From the NCBI RefSeq assembly GCF_026914185.1, contig NC_070559.1, positions 620,001 to 684,000 on the forward strand: a stretch of DNA of 64,000 nt. Reading direction: 5' to 3'. This stretch comes from Puccinia triticina. Lineage: Eukaryota; Basidiomycota; Pucciniomycetes; Pucciniales; Pucciniaceae. A program made the translations under genes and the position numbers. This document shows, in pieces, positions 23,301 to 32,600 of the stretch; position 1 is the first letter of the stretch, and each line of letters begins with the position of its first letter. The notes below the pieces were generated by a model. That model saw only the letters and a list, made by a program, of their open reading frames with translations. It searched no databases and was not told the DNA's origin.

Positions 23301-23887
23301 TTTCGACAAAACGCACAACGGGATATTCACCTTACGAGCTGGTGTTTGGCCAGAAAGCGGTTCTCCCGGTTGACTTGGAAATGGACACTTATCTGGGGAT
23401 TGATTGGACTGAAGTCAGCACCACGGAACAACTCTTGGAGGCAAGGACTATGCAACTGGAACGTCGAGAAGAAATTCTAGGGATAGCTCACGAAAAGTTG
23501 ATGAAGGTCAGAAATTCATCTGTTCAATACTGGGATCGACGAATGGCAGCAAGACTTCGGAAGCCGTTAGATCCAGGAGAACTAGTTTTGGTCTACAACA
23601 AAAGCCTGGAGGATCAGTGGGGAAAGTTGTTTGCAAATCGATGGAATGGACCTTTTCGGATCAAGCAACAACTACCCAAGGGTTCCTATATCTTGGAAGA
23701 ATTGGATGGGACTGAACTCAAGAGGGCTTATGCAGCTTCACATATCAAACGGTTTTACCCTCGAGGACGTGAACTAGCAGACATTCAGGAGGATGAGGAT
23801 CCATCTCAGCCGGAGCCTGCAGACGACGAAATGGAGGAAGTATCTGGCAAGAGTTCGGATGGTGGATCATCAGATGGCTCTGACTGA
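20297..23887 (+). CDS. Gypsy pol: reverse transcriptase, RNase H, integrase
   Basis: The frame is open from 20297; residue numbers here count from 20351, giving 1178 aa. After a linker, RT shows FCVLKHDGKLRIVHDLQEMN and a catalytic box FIDD (D398, D399), unusual in having Phe where most Gypsy enzymes have Tyr. RNase H follows with LAVDSSFIAAGAVL (D565). Integrase has a full HHCC zinc site (H793, H798, C828, C831) and D858, D915, E950. The tail WNGPFRIKQQLPKGSYILEE is the GPY/F module; no chromodomain is seen, and the end is acidic and Ser-rich. The enzyme set copies RNA to DNA and inserts it. It is most simply translated as a -1 fusion with gag. No lesion is visible. Confidence 0.95.
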   Translation, partial: EEAESAFFITTGIQLGSNLLQLVKQVISRTPGSLDWPKSFLLKNFQQTSKQTKIFFSKILSLIENILIIFFTLLKIYNIRKDSLPVPETVPSEKPGIFGLTPSVNTTRIPKPDSNSQQLLGSLLTKGLGSRFQDGLCQSWRDGSLWCMTKYKPVAKKIRPINQPIPQALNPPLQRPPLSRDPYQTPLTPHPPDFKPTARITEERLKVVNFGPDGWLWEEELKLFKHLIVIREKAVAFTPEERGLLKHSYGLPYVIPVIDHVPWQKKPIPIPAAIKDEYVEQVRERVRNKLYEQSTSSYSSPVFCVLKHDGKLRIVHDLQEMNKVTIKDAGLPPATEEFVESFAGRACYGLGDIMGGYDERELAPESRPLTTFDTPLGRFQLTRLPQGATNSVAVYQAQMMWILQDEIPDHVGVFIDDGGIKGPSSTYNDEVLEENPGIRRFIWEYAQTLERILFRIEEAGLTISGKKFACCVPALDIVGHVVCKEGRRVSDQKKNKITTWPTPNNVTELRGFMGIVTYVRIFVRNLSEIAAPLRRLTQKDVEWLWDKSCDDAFNQLKEIIGEDITLKNLDYSKDAGLIVLAVDSSFIAAGAVLSQQELETGLNRPVLYESIVFSPVESKYSQPKLELCGVARILKKLQTLLWGQHFELQVDAQSLIQMINSPSLPNAPMTRWVAFIQLFSFEMVHKPGKTFTMPDALSRRPISDEEEEFYNDTEDFDEEEPLIKACSWYNIISASTELLEWETSGFWTDLKYYLQTLQRPCSMDLEDFQKLKRKSVNYFIQNGRLMRRHSPMPQLVISKISYQSKLLRMVHEDLGHRGLEETYQRLVCRFWWPSLKKKVKLWVHSCEPCQKRDPLVPREIRHPTGESSLFGRVALDVCHIKAGRYKYLLVARDDLSGWVEAAPLVKLTAATIGKFLLEEWVYQYGVIKAVTADNGPEFKNEFIKAVEKIGAVFRPPTPYYPEANGMIERGHRPIKDTLIKMCGESGGKWREYLPLVLFADRISTKRTTGYSPYELVFGQKAVLPVDLEMDTYLGIDWTEVSTTEQLLEARTMQLERREEILGIAHEKLMKVRNSSVQYWDRRMAARLRKPLDPGELVLVYNKSLEDQWGKLFANRWNGPFRIKQQLPKGSYILEELDGTELKRAYAASHIKRFYPRGRELADIQEDEDPSQPEPADDEMEEVSGKSSDGGSSDGSD
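20315..20321 (+). promoter_or_regulatory. -1 programmed ribosomal frameshift site, T TTT TTA
   Basis: In the gag frame the codons are CAT TTT TTA TAA, so the heptamer T-TTT-TTA fits the X-XXY-YYZ rule. It abuts the gag stop. Slipping back one base continues with ATA ACT ACC and no stop into the 1178-codon pol frame. Five bases downstream, 20327-20336 can pair with 20382-20392 (nine pairs, one bulge, one mismatch), a plausible stimulatory stem. This explains how pol, which has no good ATG nearby, is made as a gag-pol fusion. Confidence 0.8.
20327..20392 (+). promoter_or_regulatory. putative frameshift-stimulating stem-loop
   Basis: ACCGGCATCC at 20327-20336 is complementary to GGACGCCGGGT at 20382-20392 apart from one bulged G and one A/C mismatch. 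The 45-base loop could fold further. The distance from the slippery site (five bases) is in the range known for stimulatory structures. It is predicted by eye only. Confidence 0.5.
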
Positions 23888-23917
23888 GCTGGATCACACC
23901 TACCAGGGTTGTTGTTT

Positions 23918-23931
23918 AAGTTGGGGGAGGA
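23918..23931 (+). promoter_or_regulatory. polypurine-tract-like motif, copy 1
   Basis: AAGTTGGGGGAGGA lies 31 bases after the pol stop and is identical to the tract abutting the 3' LTR at 27283-27296. A third near copy lies at 24172-24189. Its place after pol suggests this was the original polypurine tract before the 3' region expanded. Confidence 0.6.
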
Positions 23932-24171
23932 AAAAAGACCTGCTCCTGACAAAGTCACTCTTTAAATAATTTCAATTGTCAGTTCAGTGGATATCAGGAC
24001 CATCTTTTCAAACCAAAGCAAAAACTCAACATATAACAACAAAAAAAAAAAAAAAAAAAAAAACCTCACACAGCTTCTATACTGTTCCTTCTTCTCCATT
24101 TCTCTTATCTTTTTTCTCTCTCTTTCTCTCTCAGTGGTATGCTTACAGGGAAGGTTGGGGACAACCTGTTT

Positions 24172-24189
24172 AAGTTGGGGGAGGGGGGT
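24172..24189 (+). promoter_or_regulatory. polypurine-tract-like motif, copy 2
   Basis: AAGTTGGGGGAGGGGGGT repeats the motif of 23918 and 27283, preceded by the same CTGTTT or TTGTTT context. Between the copies lie a run of about 23 A and a C/T-rich stretch; another T run of about 30 follows at 24287-24316. Confidence 0.5.
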
Positions 24190-24284
24190 CTGGGATGGAT
24201 TAATTTCAAAAATGAAAAGAACAAAAGACAACAATAAAATAAAAATAACTAATCATCTTTATCCTTAGGGTTCTGGGGGTTTTA

Positions 24285-24316
<32 letters not shown>

Positions 24317-24560
24317 GAGTTTTTTAGGATTATCTATCGATTTTTTTTGAGAAGGATACGTTTTACCCCGGGTACTCTGGACAAAAGATTAGTAACAACA
24401 AAAAACTAGGAAAGAAACAAGCCAGAGGATCAGTATTGTGGGTGTAAGCAGGTGTAAAAAGAGGAGGAAACTCACGAAGGAACTAGTCATTGTAGCCAGC
24501 TTGACGCATGGTAGATCGAAACTCTTCGGATACGACCTGGAAGATGTGAACTCGCTGGAT

Positions 24561-26030
24561 TCAACCGTTGACGACCTCGTTGGGAATCTGCTGGCAGTAG
24601 GGTACGAAGGCTCGAGCAAAAGTGTGATAGAGCCTAGTATAGGCCTCGGAGTCGATTGCGAAACGAGCACGATGCTCGATAGCTAAGGGACGATGGGGCT
24701 CCAGGAGAGCTTGGACTTGGAGGTCGCTTAAGAAGGGGTAATCCTTGATCGGGGGTTGACCAATGATGGAGGGGGTGGAAGCACGAGAAATGCTACTCAT
24801 GCTGACGTCGTCCGCCAGATCAGTCTCGGTGACACCATCGGCATCGGCCTCACCATTGGCATCACCATCGGCATCATCAACGCCGTCGGCATCGGCACCA
24901 CCTTCAGGATCAACGGCATCAACCTCGATGGGTTGATGACCGTTGGGCTCGTTACCAGTAGGCGCGGGCTGGTTAAGCCAGTCGGCAGGTGATAGAGTAA
25001 GGAGAAGGACGTACACCACCCGACCACTCAATAAGGAGGTCCATCCCATCATCGGCGCGATCGGTCTCGGCAGTAGCTTCCCCGGATTGAGATGAGCCTG
25101 ACGCACCCGAACCCTGGGAACGATCCCCATACTCGGCCGAGGAATGAGACCCGTACTCGGACGAATCTGCGATCGAGTTTCGACAGCTGATAGCCGGCGA
25201 AGTGAGGTTGCTGGGACGAGGAGCAGCCGGTACCAGCCACTCGTCGCCTATGACAACTCGGTTGGATACTAAGAACTGTGTGGCGAAGATCGGTGGTCAG
25301 GAACTCGCATGGAAAAAAAAGGGAAGAGAAAGATTGACTCACTGGATTGTCGGCTTCGTCGGAAGCGGGTCGATAAACGGGCGAGTTGGGATGCGATCTC
25401 TCACCCGGGAGGCGAGGTTGGTATACTGGAGACGCCTGGCCGGGACTGGCTGCATCCGCACCCTGAAAGCGGGGGTGGAGGCCCACCAACCCGGGGGGAA
25501 CCCGCGACGGGGAGGGCGACGGGGTCCGGAGTTCGGACGGGGAATCCGGACGATCACTGGATGCGATAATCTGAAGTAACCGAAGAATGGAGTCAGTATC
25601 GGATCGGATAGCTTACAGCGGTCCGGATATACAACTCACCGAAGCCACTTGGGCCATCGCCGATCCGGCAACGACAAAAGGCCGATGATCCGGAGAAGCC
25701 GGGCCATCAGCTGAGCGATTGACTCGGGTTCAAGGTCGATTGGGGCAGTTGAACGCTTCCAAACGCTGGCGGGACCATTGGAACCATGAAGGACGAATCA
25801 CCCCGCCTCTGTACATAGGCCCGTCCATGATAAGGATAGGGTTGTGTACAGAGGAACCTGGCTAGTAGCAGAACAACCAACACGGGTCAGCAGTGCGACA
25901 GGACGGCAAGCTACTGGTATGAGGAACAAAATGGACGCACTCGAGTTGAAGCGCTAGCAGAGGCCCCGCGGGCTCGTAACTGGTAAGGGGACGGGGAAAA
26001 GTAGGTACGATAGTAGGGTCTGTTGGACAT
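24561..26030 (-). CDS. spliced antisense gene carried by Gypsy element, unknown function
   Basis: I infer five exons from splice sites and frame: 26030-25941, 25861-25640, 25570-25343, 25275-25015 and 24968-24561. All are multiples of three, with GT...AG introns of 79, 69, 67 and 46 bases, together 403 codons. The start ATG opens MSNRPYYRTYFSPSPY. One in-frame TGA (25732-25730) lies in exon 2; it vanishes if a further 54-base in-frame intron (GTTTGG...GCTCAG) is spliced. The middle is Ser/Pro-rich, residues DADGVDDADGDANGEADADG form an acidic repeat, and the C-terminus (YPFLSDLQVQALLEPHRP, AYTRLYHTFARAFVPYCQQI) looks helical. I recognise no family. Antisense accessory frames are known in some plant Gypsy lineages. 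Function unknown. Confidence 0.6.
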
Positions 26031-26115
26031 GGTAGCAGACGAAAGTAATAAGCCTAGAAAAGTAGTACTGGGGAGGAGTGAGGTGGATGATGAGGTGGGA
26101 GGAGGCGAGGGGAAC

Positions 26116-26125
26116 CTTTTTTATA
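26116..26125 (-). promoter_or_regulatory. TATA box of the antisense gene
   Basis: The minus strand reads GAGTATAAAAAAGG about 90 bases before the ATG at 26030. This is the expected spacing for a fungal Pol II gene and supports independent transcription against the retrotransposon. Confidence 0.55.
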
Positions 26126-26130
26126 CTCAC

Positions 26131-27282
26131 CTCGGATTCTGTGAGGACTCATAGGGACTTAAGGACCCGTAGTCCTTTTGCCCCATGCGCGGGCTCTGAA
26201 CGGAGGCCACAGACCATTGGTAACTAGAGGTTGGATCGTTCGACTCGACCGAATAGGAACCCCAGATAGAGTCGAGCCGGACGGCGTGCGGGGCCATCTC
26301 TCCCTCCGGAACGATACGTACTCGAACCCACGGCCGCTATGAGAAGCCGGCTGTTGTAGGAAGCGGAAAGAATGCGGCAATTAGTCTTACCGTCTTAGGG
26401 CCGGCCGCTATGAGATCGCCGGCTGGAAACCAACCTTGCCGGCGAAGGCAGCCCAATCAGAAACCCCGAAGACCTGTCAGATTCGGTGGTGCGAGTGGGG
26501 CTGGTAATAAATCTGACGGCTGCATCAGCCAACGTAACGGCCACTCAGCTGTCGAGGAAGAACACGAACGCACTTACTTCGAAAATGAACCCTGCTCACT
26601 AGCAGGGTTCAGTTTAGCTGCAGGCTTGGATGGTGCGAGACCTCGACGGCGGCGGTTGACCATTGGCGGCAGTGATGTATCCGAGGGAATCGGAAGGTCG
26701 GCGAAGTTGTGTATGGGTCTTGAACCCCAAACCCATACGCCTTGAACTCCTGAATAAGCCATACCCCCGAAGGGGGTACGACCGACACACATACACACTT
26801 GAGACCCGAATGCGGGGTCGGGATAGCTATTGGACGGGTACGACCAACACTAAGTACCCGGGCCCAAAGCCCGATCAGTCAACCATCAAGAACGGGTACG
26901 AGTCCCCGATCACTACTCGACACTCGAGGCCCGCGGCCTCGACAGCGCGCACCCTGAGGCGCTGGAGCAGCAGCTGCGGCCGCCACCATAGCACAAGCAG
27001 CACCATTGCGCAACTGCGCAACTGCGGACTGCGGACTGCGCGCAGCACTTCGACTCCCAGACACCTTAAAAATTTCCCTTCAAGAAAAGTCAGAAAAACG
27101 ACAAAAGTTGAATTTTTGACCAAAATTCACCCCACCCAGCCTCTCTGACACAGTACCCAGAAGACGTCCAACGGCCAAATTCCCAAGGATTCTTCATGTC
27201 ACCCAGTAAAAAACTCAAGCCTCAAGCTTCCAAAATTCAAGATACGGCACTTTTCCGGTGGAATTGTCTGGGGACAGACAAT
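26131..27282. other. Gypsy 3' region without supported gene
   Basis: This lies inside the element, between the antisense gene promoter and the final polypurine tract. Frames of 60-160 codons occur on both strands but show no known domain. It holds several short tandem words (GGGTACGA, GCGCAACTGCGCAACTGCGG near 27006-27036). It may be the promoter and upstream region of the antisense gene. Confidence 0.4.
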
Positions 27283-27296
27283 AAGTTGGGGGAGGA
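27283..27296 (+). promoter_or_regulatory. polypurine tract abutting the Gypsy 3' LTR
   Basis: AAGTTGGGGGAGGA ends at the base before the LTR's TGTGG, the position required for plus-strand priming. Confidence 0.85.
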
Positions 27297-28099
27297 TGTG
27301 GTAGACGGAAAAGTGAAAAATCAAAAGTTTTTTCGCATACATATATTTACTCACAATACGCCTCAAGATACCATCAAACAGACCTCAGAAATGGATTCTA
27401 CGGCCAATTTTACCCCTAGTCACCACTGAAAGCATCACCTGAACCCCGCTGGATTGGAACCTACACTTCTTTGGACACTGGACACCCATCACACGTTCAA
27501 CATACCCAGTCACCAGCCTGTCACCAGCCTCAATTCAAGGATCACAGCATTATGCTTATACAAATCACAGGATACAAACATACATCTCCCCATCAGACTG
27601 CAGTCATTACATATTATCAAGTACTCTTCTATTTCCATATTATGATGTCATCACACACTGACTCTGCAGCCTCAGACTTCATTTATGCACCCCCTGCATC
27701 CACCTGTCAACTCATGCAGTCTACTGTCACTTTACGCAGCCTTCATGTGGCCCTACTGCATTCTTATGACATCATTTATGTACCCCTGACACATTATGAC
27801 ATCATTTGTATCTACTCCCACCAGCTAAAATCCCTCACACTGTTGTCTAGATTAGTCAAAACCCTAACCCACAAGCCCTCTGGGGCTCCACTTTTGTCTA
27901 TATAAGGAGCTCCCTCCTCCCCAGTTGTCAGCTCCTCAGTTCATTACTCACCAATCACAGTCACCCCAACATTTACAGTTCAGCCTTATATATATACTTA
28001 AACAACCTACATAACAACCCTTACATTAACAATAACAACAATTTATTCAGTGTCATCAACAAGCTCATCTTGAACCAACCAACCCTATCACTTCATTAA

Positions 28100-28131
<32 letters not shown>

Positions 28132-28221
28132 ATCTGATAGTATAGAAGGGCAGAGTTTGCACCTCCATCATCCCCTTCTCCATTCAGCAAAAGGTTCTCA
28201 GGAACACTTTTGAGTCTTACA
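27297..28221 (+). mobile_element. 3' LTR of young Gypsy element
   Basis: It matches the LTR at 16309-17233 over 925 bp with one difference seen. It ends GAGTCTTACA, followed by CCGC, the right target duplication. LTR identity at this level means insertion was recent on the scale of LTR divergence. Confidence 0.95.
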
Positions 28222-28225
28222 CCGC

Positions 28226-29693
28226 TGTGTATGTATTAGCAGCGCCTGATCCACGGGTCCAGATGAGGTTGTGTGGCACACCCAAAGGCTTGTCTGGTTG
28301 TTATGCGTGGAAAGAGTCCGTTGGGCAGGCCGCGGCAAGATTGTAGGTTGTTACTGGCATATTTGGCTAGATTGAAATTGGTTGGTATGGGGGCAATGTG
28401 ACCTCATGGAACAAAGAAACGGTTGCTGAGTGGCATCAAGGAATGGAGAGAGACAGCTTGGGCAGGTGGACGGGCCGTGGTTTGATATATAGGAGGATGT
28501 TATCCAATAGGATTTTCCCCGGGCGATTGGGGATGCTGCACTTCCAGCTACCCATTGTCCTCAACCCCTCCGCTGTTGCGCGTGCACAGTTTGAGGGGCA
28601 AAGAGTGGGCCCCCCACTGGTCAGCAGCCTTTGCTGCGGGCCGGGGGCCTTCATGTCCAACCTTTTTGACCTGTGCGCTTGACGCAGGCTAGAGGTTGAG
28701 CCTGGGGGCACAGCACTGCTGATGTTGGAAGGCTAGTTTGAGAGTTTATAGTGCTACAATATTATTATTTTTTTGATTCATATTGATTGAGGAAAAGTTG
28801 TGGATTTTGTATTGGTTTTTTGTACAATGGGGAAACCCAAGATGTTTTTTTTTTTCATTTTGTGTGTTTACAGGGGGAACCCTTGATTTTTTTTTTTAGG
28901 GTTCTGGATTAAAATCTGTGTTTTTAATAAACTTGGATTTAGACTTCCCACCACTCTGGACTCCATCTTCCTTTGGCTTCTTCTCTTGGATTTGGACCCT
29001 TGATATTATACCTGGACTCCATCTTCCTTTGGCTTCTTATTTTGGATTTGGACCCTCGATAGTATACCTTGTTCCCCATCATGGAATCAATCATTCATTC
29101 CCTCATCAATCATTCATTCCTCCATCAATCATTCATTCTTCCATGAATCATTCTTTTTTTCCCCAATCATCCATCCATCCATCAACATTCCTTACCATCT
29201 TATAGCAATTACTGGACATCCAACCACCACAATACTGGAATTTCTTCATCATCTTCACCCTGTATTCTAGAAATTATTTAACTTACTTGGATCATTACAT
29301 CACATTCTTTTCACGGATATTTTCTCACATACTAAACTCTTTACATAAATTACTCATTATGTACTATGCCTATTGTACACATTACATCATTGGATCTGTG
29401 CTTACCTCTTTCAGTAGTGCTCATCATTACAAGTTGTTACTATGTTCACATCACTTTCCCCATTTGTACAGTCTTTTCTTCCCATAGCCAGAACCCTTCC
29501 CCATTTGTACAACCTTCATTCCCATAGCCAGAATTCCTTATTGTCTGTGCTCATCCTTCCTTCATATAAGAACTGTCTTTCCCCCCTCAGTTGTACCCCA
29601 GCAAATAGCAGAGAATTATATGCAGAGATTATATACAGAAACTATAGTAGAAATCACTCATCACCTATTGCTCATTGATACCATTGCAGTTGC
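28226..29693. other. unassigned sequence with small tandem repeats
   Basis: No gene is supported. A 65-bp near-duplication (GGACTCCATCTTCC...TTGGATTTGGACC) lies near 28948-29053. A microsatellite of ATCATTCATTCCTCC units spans about 29087-29150. Homopolymer T runs occur near 28850 and 28890. Confidence 0.5.
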
Positions 29694-29701
29694 TCCTGAG
29701 C

Positions 29702-30750
29702 TAGAGATGGCAAACGGGTACCCGCGCGGCGGTACCCGGCACCCGCCGGCGGGTACTCATCAGGGTGGCGGGTCCCGCCGCCGCGGGTGCCAAGTACGGG
29801 TATGGGTGTCTGTTTTTGTGCAATTTTTAGGCGCGTACCTGGGTACCGCTGTTTGATACCCGCCAATAATGCTACCCGCCAATAATGCTACCTTTTTCCC
29901 GCTGTGGATGTCCCCGCCCCCTGTCCTGTGTGATATCCCCGGCTGCGGCTACACCAGCTGGCCGAGAGAGATCCCTCTCGGAGAGCTGGTGCATGTATAT
30001 CAGCCCAGCCTCTTGGCGAGCTGGTAAATACATGTACACATGTTTGCCAAGAGGGAACACTGGTACATATGTATGCACACACCAGCTCGCCAAGAGGGAT
30101 TCCTCTCGGCGAGCAGCCTCTCGGCGAGCAGCCTCTCGGCGAGCAGCCTCTCGGCGAGCAGCCTCTCGGCGAGCAGCCTCTTGGCGAGCAGCCTCTTGGC
30201 GAGCAGGTGCATTCACAAGCTTGCCCAGAGGGATTCCTCTCGGGGGCCGCGAGCTGGTATATGTATACCTGCTCGCCGAGAGGGATCCCTCTTGGGCACC
30301 GGCGATCTGGGATATGTATACCTACTCGCCGAGAGGAATCCCTCTTGGCGAGCTGGTGTGTGTATACCTGCTCGCCGAGAGGAATCCCTCTCGGCGAACT
30401 GGTGTTGTGTATACCAGTTCTTGCCAAGAGGAATCCCTCTCGGCGAACACAGTGCTTGCCAAGAGGAATCTCTCTCGGCGAGCTGGTATGTATACTTGCT
30501 CACCGAGATGAATCCCCTCTTGGCGGCAGGTATACGGATACCAGCTCGCCGAGGCCCAAGAGGGATTCCTCTTGGTGAGTAGGTACATATCTACAAAAGA
30601 TAAATTGGCGGGTACCGCCGGTACCCGCCAAAAATACCCGGGTACCACCGCCGTGGGTGCCAAGTACGGGTACAGGTATCTGTTTTGGGCCAAAAAAGCA
30701 GGCGGTACCCGGACACGCGGCGGGTACCCGGGTACCGATTGCCATTTCTA
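29702..30750. mobile_element. non-autonomous hAT element, 1049 bp
   Basis: The ends TAGAGATGGCAAACGGGTAC and ...GGTACCGATTGCCATTTCTA form inverted repeats of the hAT type. The flanks TCCTGAGC (29694-29701) and TCCTGAAC (30751-30758) match at 7 of 8 bases, the hAT duplication length. The outer parts are packed with GGTACCCG/CGGGTACC words in both orientations; the interior holds a palindromic minisatellite. There is no transposase. The hAT gene copy at 53250-58108 begins with a closely similar GGTACCCG-rich end, making it a candidate donor. Confidence 0.85.
29955..30592. repeat. palindromic minisatellite, CTCGCCGAGAGGGAT core
   Basis: There are about a dozen copies of an inverted module CTCGCCGAGAGG.ATCCCTCTCGGCGAG, separated by CTGGT.TGTGTATACC(A/T)G linkers that are also palindromic. 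At 30105-30205 the array narrows to about seven direct copies of the 15-mer CAGCCTCTCGGCGAG. Long frames over this block on both strands are translations of the repeat. Confidence 0.9.
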
Positions 30751-30868
30751 TCCTGAACCCATTGCTATTGAACCATTGCCATTGCATTCCCCTCTCCCAT
30801 CACTGCTCCAACCCTCTCACCTTCAGTAGTCAGTCGTCAAGCTCATAGTACTAGCTCCTAAGATCAAG

Positions 30869-31805
30869 CACTGCAAGAAAAACTCTAGAAACTGCTTGCA
30901 GTTGAGATGCAAGAGCTCAAGGCAAGCTGTGCCTCATGCATGAATCAAGCACTGATTGATTCCATGCACATTGCCTCATTTATGCAAGAGTGAGTCTAGG
31001 TACAAGAAACTGAGTACAGGAGTTGATACCTGTGCAAATTCCCCTTTCATGTGAAAATTCCCCTTTCATGTGAAAATTCCCCTTTCATGTGCACATAACC
31101 CTTTCATTTGCACATATCCCTTTTGTATGCATTCACCCCTTTCATAATGTGTACATAGCCCTTTATGTGCACATACCCCTTTCATGTGTGTATATCCCTT
31201 TCATGTGCATGTATCCCTTTCACAATGTGTACATACCCCTTTCATCATGTGTTCATGACCCTTTCATGTTTACATGTCCCCTTTGAGTTGTTTAAATCCC
31301 TTTCAATACCCCTTTCATCATTCAGGTTTACATACCCCTTTGATGTTTACATATCCCTTTCATGTGCAAATACCCCTTACTGCACATACCCCTTTCATGC
31401 ATGAATACCCCTTTCATGCATACATACCCCTTTCATCATGTGTACATATCCCTTTTATATGTTAATACACCTCATCACATTCCCCTTTCATGTGTAAATA
31501 TTTCTTTCATCTGTACATATCCCTTTCATGTGTACATACCCTTTTTATGTTATTCTGGCAGGATTCAATGGCACATGGATTGTTTAGTAAAAGAAAACAA
31601 AAGGGTGCTCAGGGGGATGCTCATTTGCCTCAGCCTACTGCATGAGCACTACAGCATGTTCAACATTGAAATGCTGAACAAGGTACACACTTGATCAAGG
31701 TGCACCAGCACAGAATTTGAGTGCTTGACTCCAGCTTGAGCTGAGCCTTGATTGAAGCTTGCTGCATCTCAACTGCAAGCAGTTTCTAGAGTTTTTCTTG
31801 CAGTG
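30869..31805. mobile_element. CACTA-type non-autonomous element, 937 bp
   Basis: The termini CACTGCAAGAAAAACTCTAG and its inverted copy at the right end are followed by a subterminal TGCTTGCAGTTGAGATGCA. Exact AAG duplications flank it (30866-30868 and 31806-31808). CACTGCAAGAAAA is close to the plant EnSpm end consensus. The interior is a CCCTTTCATGTGCACATA array with no coding region. Confidence 0.92.
31045..31548 (+). repeat. tandem array of about 20-bp CCCCTTTCATGTG units
   Basis: Irregular units combine CCCTTTCAT with GTGTACATA or GTGCACATA spacers of variable length, about 25 copies. The same array, reverse complemented, fills the CACTA element at 54563-55662. Predicted 60-80 residue frames here are repeat translations. 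Confidence 0.9.
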
Positions 31806-31978
31806 AAGTAGAAATCAGCTACACCTTTTCTTCTTTTTCTTAGTGTTACTCTCATCCCCTCAGCATTAGTCAGGAAGGAAGCCTCATCAGCACCCTTGCA
31901 TAGCTTACATTATTACTAGTGTTGCTATCCAGTTCCCTTCCCAGCTCTATTCTCCCCTTTGAGTAGTTCCACAGTGTG

Positions 31979-32600
31979 TACATGTTACATGTCAAATAGT
32001 ACATGTGTACATGTCTTATGTGGTGTGTGTGCATGTTTCTTACGGTTTACATGGTGTTTGTGCATGTCACGGGTGGTGCAGAAATTTTTGCATGTTATAC
32101 CTGGTTTACACTGTTTGTGAACTTCTTGTATGGGGGTTACATGGTGCAGGACATTCATGTGGGGTACTTGGGGGTTACATGTTGTGGGAACATCTTACAT
32201 GGGGGTTGTGTGTTGCAGAAACATGTTACATGCGGATTGTGTGCTGTGGGAACATGTTACATGTTGCACAAGCTTGATACATGGGTTACTTGGTGTAAAT
32301 GTTTCATGGGGTTACTTGCTGCTGAAATATCTACATGGTATTTATCTGTTGCAGAAATATGTGGCATGGGGGTTACATGTTGCATAACAATGTTATATGT
32401 GGGCTGCAGTGCCCGGGTTACATGTTGCATAACAATGTTATATGGGGGCTGCGGTGCCCGGGTTACATGCCACGTGACAATGTTGTATGGGTGTTGCGGT
32501 GCCCGGGTTACATGTCATGTAACAATGTTATATGGGTGTTGCGGTGCCCGGGTTACATGCCGTGTAATATAGGGGGGTTGTGGTGCCCGCGCACAGCCCA
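31979..32600 (+). repeat. TACATG-rich repeat ending in a 46-bp minisatellite
   Basis: From 31979 to about 32360 the sequence is a loose repeat of GTTACATGG and GGGGGTTACATG words. From 32370 to 32595 it becomes five regular 46-bp units GTTACATGTTGCATAACAAT...GCGGTGCCCGG. The 189-codon frame at 32003 is a translation of this repeat and ends within it. Confidence 0.85.

Larger units (their letters stand above)
16309..28221 (+). mobile_element. complete Ty3/Gypsy retrotransposon, 11.9 kb
   Basis: The order is LTR, leader, gag-protease, frameshift site, pol (RT, RNase H, integrase), a 3.4-kb 3' region with an antisense spliced gene, polypurine tract and LTR. Integrase after RNase H defines Gypsy. 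Both coding frames are open and the LTRs are nearly identical, so it may be an active copy. The flanking duplication is 4 bp (CCGC). Confidence 0.93.

Noticed and set aside
29885..30582. Several 160-208 codon frames on both strands
   Set aside because: Low-complexity translations of the palindromic minisatellite, open in many frames because the unit lacks stops.
31035..31694. Cys/Phe-rich small proteins from the CCCTTTCATG array
   Set aside because: Tandem-repeat translations; equivalent frames appear in the inverted array at 54720-55455.
32003..32572. 189-codon frame as a gene
   Set aside because: It is a translation of the TACATG/46-bp repeat and varies with repeat phase; no domain.
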